From NCBI GenBank assembly GCA_016787785.1, contig JAEUTO010000011.1, positions 186,001 through 250,000 of the forward strand: a DNA stretch of 64,000 nt, in the 5' to 3' direction. The notes under the pieces were generated by a model that saw nothing but the letters and a program-made list of their open reading frames with translations, did no database searches and was not told the origin of the DNA. Below are positions 50,897 to 60,447 of this stretch, piece by piece. The DNA is from Bacteroidia bacterium (lineage in GTDB: Bacteria; Bacteroidota; Bacteroidia; B-17B0; Aurantibacillaceae). The translations under genes and the position numbers were made by a program. Each line of letters starts with the position of its first letter. The first letter of the stretch is position 1.

Positions 50897-50932
50897 AAAA
50901 AAGCCCTTTCGGTATTACCAAAAGGGCTTTTT
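50897..50932 (-). terminator. Terminator of the thiolase gene
   Basis: AAAAAGCCCTTT pairs with AAAGGGCTTTTT around CGGTATTACCA, which itself forms a small stem (GGT/ACC). It begins 17 bases after the stop codon of the gene at 50949. Confidence 0.92.
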
Positions 50933-50948
50933 AAAAAATATGCTTTTT

Positions 50949-52127
50949 TTAATTTACGTTTTCAATTACCATAGCGCTGGCACCGCCGCCGCCATTGCAA
51001 ATAGCTGCCGCACCGTATTTTGCACTGTTTTGTTTTAATACGTTAATTAAAGTAACAATAATACGCGCGCCGCTAGCACCTAACGGATGACCCAAAGAAA
51101 CCGCACCGCCATTAACATTTACTTTAGAAGCGTCTAAGTTCATCATTTTAATATTTGCCAAACCAACTACGCTAAACGCCTCGTTTAATTCGTAATAATT
51201 AATATCGCCCATTTTTAAACCTGCTTTTTCAACCGCTTTTGGCACCGCTAAACTTGGTGTGGTTGTAAACCATTCAGGCGCTTGTTCCGCATCTGCAAAA
51301 CCTTTAATTTTTGCTAATGGTTTTAAACCTAATTCCTCTGCTTTTTCTTTGCTCATTAACACTAAAGCTGCAGCGCCATCATTCATAGTACTTGCATTAG
51401 CTGCAGTTACAGTTCCATCTTTTTGAAAAACCGGTTTTAAGGTTGGGATCTTTTCAAAATTTACATTTTTATACTCTTCGTCTTCTGCAAATTCAACATC
51501 GCCTTTTTTTGTTTTTACAGTAACAGGCACAACTTCATTTTTAAATTTTCCTGCTGTCCACGCTGCTGCTGAACGTTTGTAAGATTCAATCGCAAATGCA
51601 TCTTGTTCTTCGCGCGAAAATTTATGGTCTTTAGCGCAAAGCTCTGCGCAATTTCCCATTGGTACGTTGCCGTAAACATCTGTTAAACCATCTTTCGCTA
51701 AACCATCGATCAACGTAGCGTTACCATATTTTGCGCCCCAGCGTGTGCTGTCAGAATAAAAAGGAACCGAACTCATGTTCTCCATTCCACCGGCCACAAC
51801 AATATCATTCTCGCCCAACATAATACTTTGTGCAGCTAACATAATTGATTTCATTCCGCTCGCGCACACTTTATTTACGGTTGTGCAAATTACACCATCG
51901 GGCAAACCAGCAAACTTTGCTGCCTGACGCGCGGGCGCTTGCCCAAGATTGGCCTGCATTACAGAGCCCATGTACACTTCGTTAACCACTTTGCCATCTA
52001 AATTAATTTTGGCTAAAGCGCCTTTAATTGCAACGGCACCTAATTGCGTAGCCGATACACCGGCTAATGTTCCACCAAAGGAACCCATTGCTGTTCGCAC
52101 TGCTGAAACTATATATACTTCTTTCAT
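50949..52127 (-). CDS. Acetyl-CoA C-acyltransferase (thiolase)
   Basis: The 392-residue enzyme has the thiolase signature residues: nucleophile Cys88 in NKVCASGMKS, the C-terminal His in GHPLGASGARI and the second Cys in AAICNGGGGASAM. It either condenses two acetyl-CoA or cleaves 3-ketoacyl-CoA. The sequence does not settle which direction is used; neighbouring genes give no pathway context. Length is typical (about 390). The gene stands alone, with its own terminator. Confidence 0.94.
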   Translation of the reverse strand: MKEVYIVSAVRTAMGSFGGTLAGVSATQLGAVAIKGALAKINLDGKVVNEVYMGSVMQANLGQAPARQAAKFAGLPDGVICTTVNKVCASGMKSIMLAAQSIMLGENDIVVAGGMENMSSVPFYSDSTRWGAKYGNATLIDGLAKDGLTDVYGNVPMGNCAELCAKDHKFSREEQDAFAIESYKRSAAAWTAGKFKNEVVPVTVKTKKGDVEFAEDEEYKNVNFEKIPTLKPVFQKDGTVTAANASTMNDGAAALVLMSKEKAEELGLKPLAKIKGFADAEQAPEWFTTTPSLAVPKAVEKAGLKMGDINYYELNEAFSVVGLANIKMMNLDASKVNVNGGAVSLGHPLGASGARIIVTLINVLKQNSAKYGAAAICNGGGGASAMVIENVN

Positions 52128-52333
52128 ATCTAGATTTTATTGTTTTTTAATTGTAATATGGAATACGCCATGTGTTTTAATTATAATGCGAAAACAGGAA
52201 CATGGCTATTTCATTTCTTTAATCGTTTTAGTTTTATTAAACGCGCCTAAATTAGCATTTTAATTATAAGAATTACGTTAAATGTTGTAAACAGTTTTTA
52301 AAGGATTTTTAAGTATTTTCGGGCTGGTAAATT

Positions 52334-53266
52334 ATGCAGGGAGTAGTAATAAAATCAACGGGAAGCAGTTATTTGGTAAAAACAAATGATATAGTGCAGC
52401 TTTGTCGATTAAAAGGCAAGGTTAGACTGGAGGGAAGAAAAACTACCAACCCAATTGCTGTAGGAGATATTGTTGATTATGAGTTGGAAGATAATAACGA
52501 AGCAAATATTGTTAAGATCCATCCCCGCAAAAATTACATTATTCGTAAATCTATTAACCTTAGTAAACAATCTCAAATTTTGGCCAGCAATTTAGATCAG
52601 GCCGTTTTAATTGCGACTTTGGTTTCGCCAAGAACAAGTTTGGGTTTTATGGACAGGTTTTTAGTTACTGCCGAGGCGTATCGCATTCCTGCAAAAATTA
52701 TTTTTAATAAATGTGATCTTTTAAATGATGAACTTTTAGAAATTCAAAAACAAACCATTGCTATTTATACCAAAGTTGGTTACGAGTGTTTTGAAGTGAG
52801 CAGTTATGATGCCAAACAAATTGAGGCATTAAGAAATTTATTTAAAGATAAAGTAACTTTAATTGCCGGCCATTCCGGCGTTGGAAAATCTACTTTCATT
52901 AATGCACTTCAACCGGGATTAGATCTTAAAACCGGAGAAATTTCTTCAGCTCACGCAAAAGGCATGCACACCACTACATTTGCAGAATTACATTCTTTAG
53001 ATTTTGGCGGAAGTATTATAGACAGTCCGGGAATAAAAGAATTGGGTTTAGTTGAAATGAAAAAAGAAGAAGTTGGTCATTACTTTCCGGAAATTCGCGA
53101 TCGCATGAACGATTGTAAATTCAATAATTGTTTGCATGTTAATGAACCCAAATGCGCTATTATGGCTGCTGTTGAAAACGGAGAAATAAGCGAAGAACGC
53201 TACCAAAGTTATTTAGGAATTTTAAATGGCGAAGAAATGGATTGGAAGGAGTGGGAGGTTAAATAG
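52334..53266 (+). CDS. rsgA: Ribosome small subunit-dependent GTPase A
   Basis: The 310-residue GTPase has the circular permutation typical of RsgA: an N-terminal OB-fold (MQGVVIKSTGSSYLVKTND), G4 NKCD at 125-128, then G1 GHSGVGKST at 179-187 and G3 DSPGIKEL. The C-terminal zinc motif is present in CKFNNCLHVNEPKC. It helps mature the 30S subunit and is released by GTP hydrolysis. Length is near the E. coli value (350, minus an N-terminal extension). The gene is on the opposite strand to rdgB downstream, with which it converges. Confidence 0.96.
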   Translation: MQGVVIKSTGSSYLVKTNDIVQLCRLKGKVRLEGRKTTNPIAVGDIVDYELEDNNEANIVKIHPRKNYIIRKSINLSKQSQILASNLDQAVLIATLVSPRTSLGFMDRFLVTAEAYRIPAKIIFNKCDLLNDELLEIQKQTIAIYTKVGYECFEVSSYDAKQIEALRNLFKDKVTLIAGHSGVGKSTFINALQPGLDLKTGEISSAHAKGMHTTTFAELHSLDFGGSIIDSPGIKELGLVEMKKEEVGHYFPEIRDRMNDCKFNNCLHVNEPKCAIMAAVENGEISEERYQSYLGILNGEEMDWKEWEVK

Positions 53267-53290
53267 TTCCGGGTTTCTCATTTCGGGTTT

Positions 53291-53884
53291 CTAGTTCTGT
53301 GTTATCAAAAATTCAATTAATTTTTTTACCGCTAACGCCCTATGACTAATTGTATTTTTTGTTTCAGCGCTTAATTCAGCAAAAGTACTTCTATAACCTT
53401 GTGGAATAAATAATGGGTCATAGCCAAAACCGTTAGTGCCTCTTTTTTCGTAGGAAATAGTTCCTTTTATTTCTCCTTCAAAATAATGTATCTCTCCATT
53501 TAAAATTAACGTGATGACGGTTACAAAACGCGCTTTGCGATCAGTCACTAATTTTAATTCTTCCATTAATTTTTTATTGTTGTTCTCGTCATTTTTTGGA
53601 ACACCTGCGTAACGCGCACTATAAACGCCGGGCGCATTATTCAACGCTAAAACTTCCAGTCCGCTATCATCGGCGAACACTGCAATACTTTCGTTTTTCT
53701 TTTTCAAAAAATCTAAAACGTATTGTGCTTTTAAAAAAGAATTTTCTTTTATGGTTGTTCCGGGTTCTGGAATTTCTTCTGCGATCCCAATATCTTCTAA
53801 ACCCAATAATTCAAAATGAGACGGCAATAGAGCTTTTATTTCTTTAATTTTATTTTTGTTGGAGGAAGCGAAAATGATTTTCAT
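53291..53884 (-). CDS. rdgB: XTP/dITP diphosphatase (RdgB/HAM1)
   Basis: The 197-residue product starts at the ATG at 53884 with MKIIFASSNKNKIKEIKALL; a TTG at 53893 would add three residues and is unlikely. Family motifs are NKxK at the N-terminus, FADDSGLEVLALN, GVYSARYAG and GTNGFGYDPLFIPQGY, and SHRALA near the end. It hydrolyses dITP and XTP to keep damaged purines out of DNA. Its ATG is five bases after the stop of the large sensor phosphatase, so they are probably co-transcribed, an unusual pairing. Confidence 0.95.
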   Translation of the reverse strand: MKIIFASSNKNKIKEIKALLPSHFELLGLEDIGIAEEIPEPGTTIKENSFLKAQYVLDFLKKKNESIAVFADDSGLEVLALNNAPGVYSARYAGVPKNDENNNKKLMEELKLVTDRKARFVTVITLILNGEIHYFEGEIKGTISYEKRGTNGFGYDPLFIPQGYRSTFAELSAETKNTISHRALAVKKLIEFLITQN

Positions 53885-53889
53885 TAAGA

Positions 53890-56800
53890 TCAAACAATTT
53901 TTAAACCAATAACCAAAAGATCATCCACCTGTTCGTGCGGACCCATCCAGTTATTTATTTTATCTGCAACGAGCGTCTTTTGTTTTTCAGATGGTAGCGT
54001 AGAAATTTCTTGCAAAAAGGCCTTCATGTTCTTGGCCATAAATTTTTTTCCGTCCGGTCCGCCAAACTGATCAGGGAAACCGTCACTTGTCATGTAAATA
54101 GAATCATTTACATCTAAAGTGATTTCGTGTTGCTGGTACTCAAAATTATATTCTGTAAAACTGGCCACGCTTGCCTTGGTTGGTTTTACCTCAACAAATT
54201 CTTTAGTGCCTGCTTTTATGATCCACATTGGGCGATGCGCGCCGGTGTAGGAAACTTTTCTTTCTTTGATGTTATATTTTATCAACGCAATTTCCATTCC
54301 GTCTTTCGATTTGCCATCCGACTCCACATTTTGTTTTAAAACATCTTTAATGGCGTTGTTTGCTAAAAACAAGATCTTAGCAGGTTCATTCGTTTCAAAA
54401 CAAGCTTCGGATAATTTATTTGAACAGATCATGCTCATAAAAGCACCCGGCACACCGTGACCCGTGCAATCGGCGCAAGCAATTAAAAACTCGTTATTGT
54501 TTATTTTAAAGAACCAATAAAAATCGCCGCTTACAATATCTTTTGGCTGGAAGAAAATAAAACCTTCGTGATAGGTATTGTCAATTTCTTTTAAAGACGG
54601 CAACACAGATTCCTGAATGCGTTGCGCGTAATTGATACTGTCGGTAATTTCTTTTTTCTGATCGGCCAATAAATGTACTTGCTCTTCGATCGTAGCGGTA
54701 CGCAATTTAACGGTCTCTTCCAGTTTTATATTCTGCGATTTTAAACGTTTGGTGTACATGCGCACAACCAAATAAATAAATAAACAGAAAACAATAAAAT
54801 AAAAAGCATAAGCCCAATAGGTACGATACCATGGCGAAAGAATGGTAAATGAAAAATTAATTTCTTTAATATCGTTAGAAAAAGCATTGCGTGCTTTTAA
54901 ATAAAAAGTATAATCTCCTTCGTGTAAATTATCATATTTAAATTCTTTATTTTTTTTCCAGTCACTATAGTTATCTTCCTTTCCCTTTAAGTAGTAACTA
55001 AATTCGGTTAAATTATTATCTTCAAAACTGGTAAAGCCGGGAAGGATCCTGATATCATTTTTTGAATACGTGATCTTTAGATCAAGGATCTTATTGGATT
55101 CAAATATGTTTTGTATTACGGTGTCTGCGCGGGCTTCAACACTGCTTATAAAAAGTGCATAATCTCTTTTTACGTCGTTTAACTCGCCGTTCAAAAGAAA
55201 CAAACCTTCATCGCATGAAATAAACAATTGCTTGCCCGTGCTATCGTAACTTATTAAATTGGCCTTAATGTATTTTAAATGGTTTAAACTACTGTTTATT
55301 TTTACGAAGCCGTTTTTTTGCTTTTTTAAGTAAATACTTTTATGCGAGTAATCGCTCGTTATGGAATTCTTATCGTTTAGATTGCAGATAATATCACCTT
55401 GAAATTCGGACGCTCGGAATATCTGTCCTGAATTTGTCAAATTCCAAAGTTGCGGGTCTTTTACACAAACAAACTTGTTGTTAGCTCTTTCTTCTAACGA
55501 ATAAATTCCGGGGTCGGTTCCAATTAGTAACTTTCTATTATAGCTAAATACATAATTCTCTTTAAGATCAGGTAAACCGTCTTTCAATTGCAGCGAATCC
55601 AATAAATACGAATTCTTATAATTTAAAAAGTAAATTCCTTTATCGCTTGTGCCAAAATAAATATTCTTATTATCATCACTTGCTAAACTTCTTACGTCGG
55701 TATTAAGTATATAACTTTTTATGTAACTGGTATTCTCGCCCGAAATATTTAAAACGTCTACACCATTATCGTGCCCGCAATACAAAACGTTTGGCTGGTA
55801 AGGGTCGTTCAGCATATAATAAATTGTGCCGTACTCGCTTTGGTGCACAGGCTTAATGGTTTTGCCATTATAAACATATAAGCCGCTGTTGGCCGAAAAG
55901 AAAAGTTTGTTCTGATAATTTAAAATGTACCAGGTTTGCTCGTTAAAATTATTAAGTTGTTTAAAGAGATAATCTTTTGAGTCGAAATAAAAAACACCTT
56001 TATCTGTAGCAATGTACAAAACGTTATTGTATACAGCCGAAGATTGAACAACGCCATTGATACCATTCTTACGTGTAAACTTTCTTAATGGAGATTTAAC
56101 CTCCACAAAAGAAACACCATAATTTAAAGCCAGCCAAATATTACCATTAACATCTTCATAACCGCCTTTTACATTCTCGTCATAAATACCGGTTTTACTG
56201 TTTAATTTGCTAATGATAGCAAGATCTTTGTTTAAAATAAATGCGCCTGCTTTATTTGAAGTAACAACAAAATTGCCATTACTAAGCGGGAAACCATTTA
56301 CGATCTCTGCCTCTATCAGATCTTTGTTGCATGGAGCATTTGTCACCTGCTTAAACTCTGTAAGTTCAGGATTTGTTGCATTATAATTTGCTGTATAAAT
56401 ACCTAAGCCCCTAAAACCAACAGCGTAGTGTGTGTTGCTAATCTTGTAAGTAAAATAATATTTACTTGTTGCTAACTCTTCGCTTTTAATTACCGGTTTT
56501 AAAATGCCGTTGCTAAGCACTAAAAAATTATTATCAATATCTTCTACAAAAATATGATCGCCCATAATAAGCGGCCTGATGTGAAAACGGTTAACAGGCA
56601 TAAAGTTTTTAAATTCGCCATTTGCATATTCAATTAAGACTTCTTCTGATAAAAAATAAATTTTATCATTTAGAGGATAGATAAATTTTATAGGTTCTGT
56701 TGGTTTAAAATTTCCGGGAAGGTTATCCTTGAAAGAAAAAAAGCGATAGATGCCACGCGGGTCGCGATTAAAAATACCGAAGTCGCCATTATCACAACCA

Positions 56801-57081
56801 ATAAAGATCTCGTTCTGTTTTGAAATAGCAATACTTGTAACCGTTGGTTCGTTCTTATTTAATTTTATGGTACGCCAGTTATAACCATCGTAAATTAAAA
56901 CACCGGCACTGTTAGCTGAAAAAATAAGACCTTCTTTATTTTGAACGATACCGAAATTGGTGTTTCCGGCGTTATATTCTTTAGGTAAATAATTATTTAT
57001 AAAAAATTCGCCGGCTTGTGGCAGTGCTTTAAAACAAAACACTACCGATAGAAAAAGTAAATATTTTTTTAGGCCTTTCAG
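53890..57081 (-). CDS. Two-component-propeller sensor with SpoIIE-type phosphatase, CTG start
   Basis: The 1063-codon frame from 57081 begins with a complete signal peptide (KGLKKYLLFLSVVFCFKALPQ). A GTG at 57042 would cut it to FCFKALPQAG, which is not an export signal, and no ATG or TTG lies between the upstream stop and the hydrophobic core, so CTG at 57081 is the best start. The body has a beta-propeller of two-component-regulator type (GLIFSANSAGVLIYDGYNW, IFIGCDNGDFGIF, VLYIATDKGVFYF, NIYFGTSDKGIYF), a Y_Y_Y-like segment (GFTSFEDNNLTEFSYYLKG), one membrane helix near 770-795 (YFIVFCLFIYLVV) and a C-terminal SpoIIE/PP2C domain (SGDFYWFF, ADCTGHGVPGAFMS, DGMEIALI, HEQVDDLLVIGLKIV). It is a paralogue in domain plan of the 44238 phosphatase. 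Confidence 0.85.
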   Translation of the reverse strand: MKGLKKYLLFLSVVFCFKALPQAGEFFINNYLPKEYNAGNTNFGIVQNKEGLIFSANSAGVLIYDGYNWRTIKLNKNEPTVTSIAISKQNEIFIGCDNGDFGIFNRDPRGIYRFFSFKDNLPGNFKPTEPIKFIYPLNDKIYFLSEEVLIEYANGEFKNFMPVNRFHIRPLIMGDHIFVEDIDNNFLVLSNGILKPVIKSEELATSKYYFTYKISNTHYAVGFRGLGIYTANYNATNPELTEFKQVTNAPCNKDLIEAEIVNGFPLSNGNFVVTSNKAGAFILNKDLAIISKLNSKTGIYDENVKGGYEDVNGNIWLALNYGVSFVEVKSPLRKFTRKNGINGVVQSSAVYNNVLYIATDKGVFYFDSKDYLFKQLNNFNEQTWYILNYQNKLFFSANSGLYVYNGKTIKPVHQSEYGTIYYMLNDPYQPNVLYCGHDNGVDVLNISGENTSYIKSYILNTDVRSLASDDNKNIYFGTSDKGIYFLNYKNSYLLDSLQLKDGLPDLKENYVFSYNRKLLIGTDPGIYSLEERANNKFVCVKDPQLWNLTNSGQIFRASEFQGDIICNLNDKNSITSDYSHKSIYLKKQKNGFVKINSSLNHLKYIKANLISYDSTGKQLFISCDEGLFLLNGELNDVKRDYALFISSVEARADTVIQNIFESNKILDLKITYSKNDIRILPGFTSFEDNNLTEFSYYLKGKEDNYSDWKKNKEFKYDNLHEGDYTFYLKARNAFSNDIKEINFSFTILSPWYRTYWAYAFYFIVFCLFIYLVVRMYTKRLKSQNIKLEETVKLRTATIEEQVHLLADQKKEITDSINYAQRIQESVLPSLKEIDNTYHEGFIFFQPKDIVSGDFYWFFKINNNEFLIACADCTGHGVPGAFMSMICSNKLSEACFETNEPAKILFLANNAIKDVLKQNVESDGKSKDGMEIALIKYNIKERKVSYTGAHRPMWIIKAGTKEFVEVKPTKASVASFTEYNFEYQQHEITLDVNDSIYMTSDGFPDQFGGPDGKKFMAKNMKAFLQEISTLPSEKQKTLVADKINNWMGPHEQVDDLLVIGLKIV

Positions 57082-57162
57082 TTTCTTTTTTTAGAACACT
57101 AAAAATAGATAAAAAAACCAAGCTAATGAAAGGCTTATTGTTAATTGGAAATGAACAGGGAT

Positions 57163-57888
57163 TTACTTCCTGAGCTCAAAATTCTGGCCCAGGTAAACTT
57201 TACGTACTTGTTCGTCGTTAGCAAGATCTTCGGCACTGCCGGATTTAATTACGCTGCCGGAATAGAGCAGATAGGATCTATCGGTAATATTTAATGTTTC
57301 GTGTACATTATGATCGGTAATTAAAATACCAATATTCTTATCTTTTAGTTTGCGCACAACATTTTGAATGTCCTCCACCGCAATAGGATCAACGCCAGCA
57401 AAGGGTTCATCTAACAATATAAATTTTGGATCGGTTGCCAGCGCACGTGCTATTTCGGTACGGCGACGCTCGCCACCACTTAACTGATCGCCCAGGTTTT
57501 TGCGAACATGATGCAATGCAAATTCGTCTAGTAAACTTTCTACTTTTAATTCCTGTTCTTTTTTGGTGAGTTTTGTCATTTCCAAAACTGCACGTAAATT
57601 ATCTTCTATACTTAATTTGCGAAACACAGAGGCTTCTTGCGGTAAATAACCCACGCCAAGCTGCGCACGGCGGTACATAGGTTCTTTCGTAATATCAAGA
57701 TCATCTAAAAATATTTTACCGCTGTTTGGTTTTACCATCCCTACGATCATATAGAAGGAAGTTGTTTTGCCGGCACCGTTAGGCCCAAGCAAACCCACTA
57801 TCTCGCCCTGCTGCACCTGTACAGATACATTGTTGGCAACGGTTCTGTTCTTGTATTTCTTTACTAAATTTTCGCTACGTAAGATCAT
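57163..57888 (-). CDS. lptB: LPS export ABC transporter ATP-binding protein
   Basis: The 241-residue ATPase has Walker [12 protein letters not shown], the Q-loop region [13 protein letters not shown], signature [15 protein letters not shown], Walker [14 protein letters not shown] and the H-loop [10 protein letters not shown]. It powers lipopolysaccharide transport with LptFG. The combination [13 protein letters not shown] and [15 protein letters not shown] is the LptB kind. Its inner-membrane partners are not next door. It lies on the minus strand between the DUF5686 outer-membrane gene (74 bases away) and the phosphatase gene (81 bases away). High confidence for family. Confidence 0.96.
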   Translation of the reverse strand: MILRSENLVKKYKNRTVANNVSVQVQQGEIVGLLGPNGAGKTTSFYMIVGMVKPNSGKIFLDDLDITKEPMYRRAQLGVGYLPQEASVFRKLSIEDNLRAVLEMTKLTKKEQELKVESLLDEFALHHVRKNLGDQLSGGERRRTEIARALATDPKFILLDEPFAGVDPIAVEDIQNVVRKLKDKNIGILITDHNVHETLNITDRSYLLYSGSVIKSGSAEDLANDEQVRKVYLGQNFELRK

Positions 57889-57961
57889 TCATTTCAAAGG
57901 TAATGAGATTTTTGAGAACTGGTTTTTATTGAATGTTAAACAAACTAAATGCCGCCTTGCG

Positions 57962-60433
57962 CTATAATGCTAATTGGAATCCGAATTTAAGTCCAAAATT
58001 ATCGATGTTGCGTGGTAACTGATAATTTAAACGCCAGAAAGCATCCACTCTAAATACTTTAAAGATATTTTCTACACCAATACTTGCTTCGGCATAAGGG
58101 CCTTTATCAAGCGACGAAAGCGTGCTTGGGAATAAAAGTGGCACACGGTTCTTATCGTTCACAGTTCCCCAAACAGTTTTTAATGTTGCTACTTCGCGCC
58201 ATTTTAGTTTACGTAATAAAGGCACTTTATTTAAGAACAATCCTTCGAAGTGATGAAATAAAGATAAAGACACAAATTGATCGCTTACAAATTCATAATA
58301 TTTCATCATGTTAAATGCTGCGTAATCGTAAATATACGTTTGGTTACCACCATGTAATTCCATTATTGGATAAGGCACAACACCCCAGATCTTTCCACCT
58401 TCGATAATATAATCTGTGTATCCTAATATTGGTGTAATACGGATCCTGTCGCTAACATTTATTACTAATTTGTGATAATCATACTCGCCTTTAAATGCAT
58501 TCTGCAACGACTTTGCATAATTTAATTGCACAATTGGAAACTTGGTACCAATAGATAATCGCTCAAAGCCTTCGCCAACATATTTTTCCTTCCACGCAAA
58601 TCTTACATTGATGCGCGCCTCTGTATTATTAATACTTTCGCGCTCTCCAACACCGCCGTCTTTTTTCAAGTACTGATATTTATTGGTGCCAAGCGCGGTA
58701 AATTGCCTGCCGGTAATACTTGTTTTTGTTGTTAAACCCGGAAACCATTGTCGTTCATAATAAACATCTACTTTATCTACACGCGTTAAATTGGTAAGCG
58801 GGCTCGACCTAAAAATAGATGCTAACACGTTATCCTGCGAAAAACCGTTTGTGCTTTGCCCTAAAATTTCGTTATCGCTTTTATAATTGGCGCCCACAAT
58901 TTGCCGTGTTGGCTTTTTGGTTAAAAAACTTTTAAAGCCTAACGCATATTTCCATTTTTCATCTAATAAACCGTAGGCCACGTAACCGTTTAATTCGTAC
59001 CACTTACTAAATTTTTCGCTGGTGCGGCCACCAAATCTTAAACGCATCCCTTCTACCCTGTTATAAGAAACTAAATTTGAATAGGGACCTATCTCAAAAT
59101 TATTTACTTTTTTATATCCGGCAACCAACAAATAAAAAACGTCAACCCATGTTTTATAAATTGGTAATGATTGAATGGTGTCTATCATTTTAAAGATCTT
59201 TAATTCGCGCTGCGTAAGGCTGTCATGGCGGTTTGCGGCCCAAAACTCATCCGACATTTTTGTGGCGCCGTCTTCCACAACTATCTTATCTGCAAACTCG
59301 TAAAATTTATCCTCTTTAGGATCGTTCAATTTTATTTTTTTGTAGGATGTTGTTTTCCGTCCGTAAAAACCAATAGCTTTTTTTGTAGGCGCAAAATCAA
59401 TTATCAATCTGTCTTTACTTAAAAACCAAACGCTGTCTGCATATGTAAATTCCTGAATAACATTTACACTATTAATAAAATTAATGTTGGCGTCTTTTGG
59501 CAAGCTCATTTCTAAACGCTTTACACCCCAGGTTGTATCTGCTATCCAAATGTTGCCGGTAAAACTTAATTCTTGTACACGTTTTGGTTTAAAGCGAATG
59601 TGATAGATCATTTGGTTATTCTCAATGGCACTATCCTCTAAAAAATATTTGTAATAGAACAAACCGTTTTCGCTAACAGGGCTTGGCATTTGTTTATTGA
59701 ACACTAAAATATTATTATCGTAAATATTTATATTCTGGTACATATCGCCCAAAACCTGCGATACACTTGCGTTTTCGAGGCCCGTAATTTTACTGGCTAT
59801 AACAACTTCTTTTTTGCGTGTTGGATTTTTTTTGTAATAGAATTGCGAAAGGTTCTCTATTATAAAGAAGGGTAAGGACGGTTTTTCTCCGCTAAAACTA
59901 CTATCAACATTATCAAAAACAAAAGCTATTGGTTTAAGAATTTTTTTGTCGCGCATTTCTTTTGGTATGCGGTTAAGATCGAACTCTAATTTATTGTAGG
60001 TTTCGTATTCATACGATGCTAAATTGTTTTTGTCGTTTTTTACTTTTTGTTTTACACAATTTCTGATGATGCGGTGCGCGGGGTTCTCGCCCATCTTTAT
60101 TACAACCTCATCAAGAGAAACACCACCAACACTTTCTAACGGAAAATTAATGTCCTGCTCCATTAAATTTTTATTAATGGGCCGGGCAAGACGCTTGTAA
60201 CCAACGTAAGAAGCAACAACCGAATCGCCAAGTTTTGAAGCTTTGATAATATAGTTGCCGTCAAAATCGGCCTGCGCGCCAATGGTTGTGCCTTTAATTA
60301 ATACCGGCACAAAGGGTAAAGCCTCTTTGTTTTCGGCAGCAAAAATTTTTCCGCGAATAGTATATTGGGCGTTTAGAACAAACGGAAAGACAAATAAAAA
60401 AAATAAGCTCTTTGTAAGAGTTCTAAATTTCAT
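57962..60433 (-). CDS. DUF5686 protein with carboxypeptidase-like regulatory domain
   Basis: The 823-residue protein has a signal peptide (MKFRTLTKSLFFLFVFPFVLNAQ), an N-terminal carboxypeptidase regulatory-like domain (TIRGKIFAAENKEALPFVPVLI, GTTIGAQADFDGNYII, DSVVASYVGYKRL) and a long C-terminal region that fits DUF5686: NPAHRIIRNCVKQKVKNDKNN, then beta-rich segments (ARINVRFAWKEKYVGEG, VDAFWRLNYQLPRN) ending in a membrane-barrel-like C-terminus (NFGLKFGFQLAL). It is probably in the outer membrane. It is 14 bases downstream of the peptide-binding lipoprotein gene, so the two are in one transcript. Function unknown. Confidence 0.86.
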   Translation of the reverse strand: MKFRTLTKSLFFLFVFPFVLNAQYTIRGKIFAAENKEALPFVPVLIKGTTIGAQADFDGNYIIKASKLGDSVVASYVGYKRLARPINKNLMEQDINFPLESVGGVSLDEVVIKMGENPAHRIIRNCVKQKVKNDKNNLASYEYETYNKLEFDLNRIPKEMRDKKILKPIAFVFDNVDSSFSGEKPSLPFFIIENLSQFYYKKNPTRKKEVVIASKITGLENASVSQVLGDMYQNINIYDNNILVFNKQMPSPVSENGLFYYKYFLEDSAIENNQMIYHIRFKPKRVQELSFTGNIWIADTTWGVKRLEMSLPKDANINFINSVNVIQEFTYADSVWFLSKDRLIIDFAPTKKAIGFYGRKTTSYKKIKLNDPKEDKFYEFADKIVVEDGATKMSDEFWAANRHDSLTQRELKIFKMIDTIQSLPIYKTWVDVFYLLVAGYKKVNNFEIGPYSNLVSYNRVEGMRLRFGGRTSEKFSKWYELNGYVAYGLLDEKWKYALGFKSFLTKKPTRQIVGANYKSDNEILGQSTNGFSQDNVLASIFRSSPLTNLTRVDKVDVYYERQWFPGLTTKTSITGRQFTALGTNKYQYLKKDGGVGERESINNTEARINVRFAWKEKYVGEGFERLSIGTKFPIVQLNYAKSLQNAFKGEYDYHKLVINVSDRIRITPILGYTDYIIEGGKIWGVVPYPIMELHGGNQTYIYDYAAFNMMKYYEFVSDQFVSLSLFHHFEGLFLNKVPLLRKLKWREVATLKTVWGTVNDKNRVPLLFPSTLSSLDKGPYAEASIGVENIFKVFRVDAFWRLNYQLPRNIDNFGLKFGFQLAL

Positions 60434-60447
60434 GCAAGGTTATGGTT

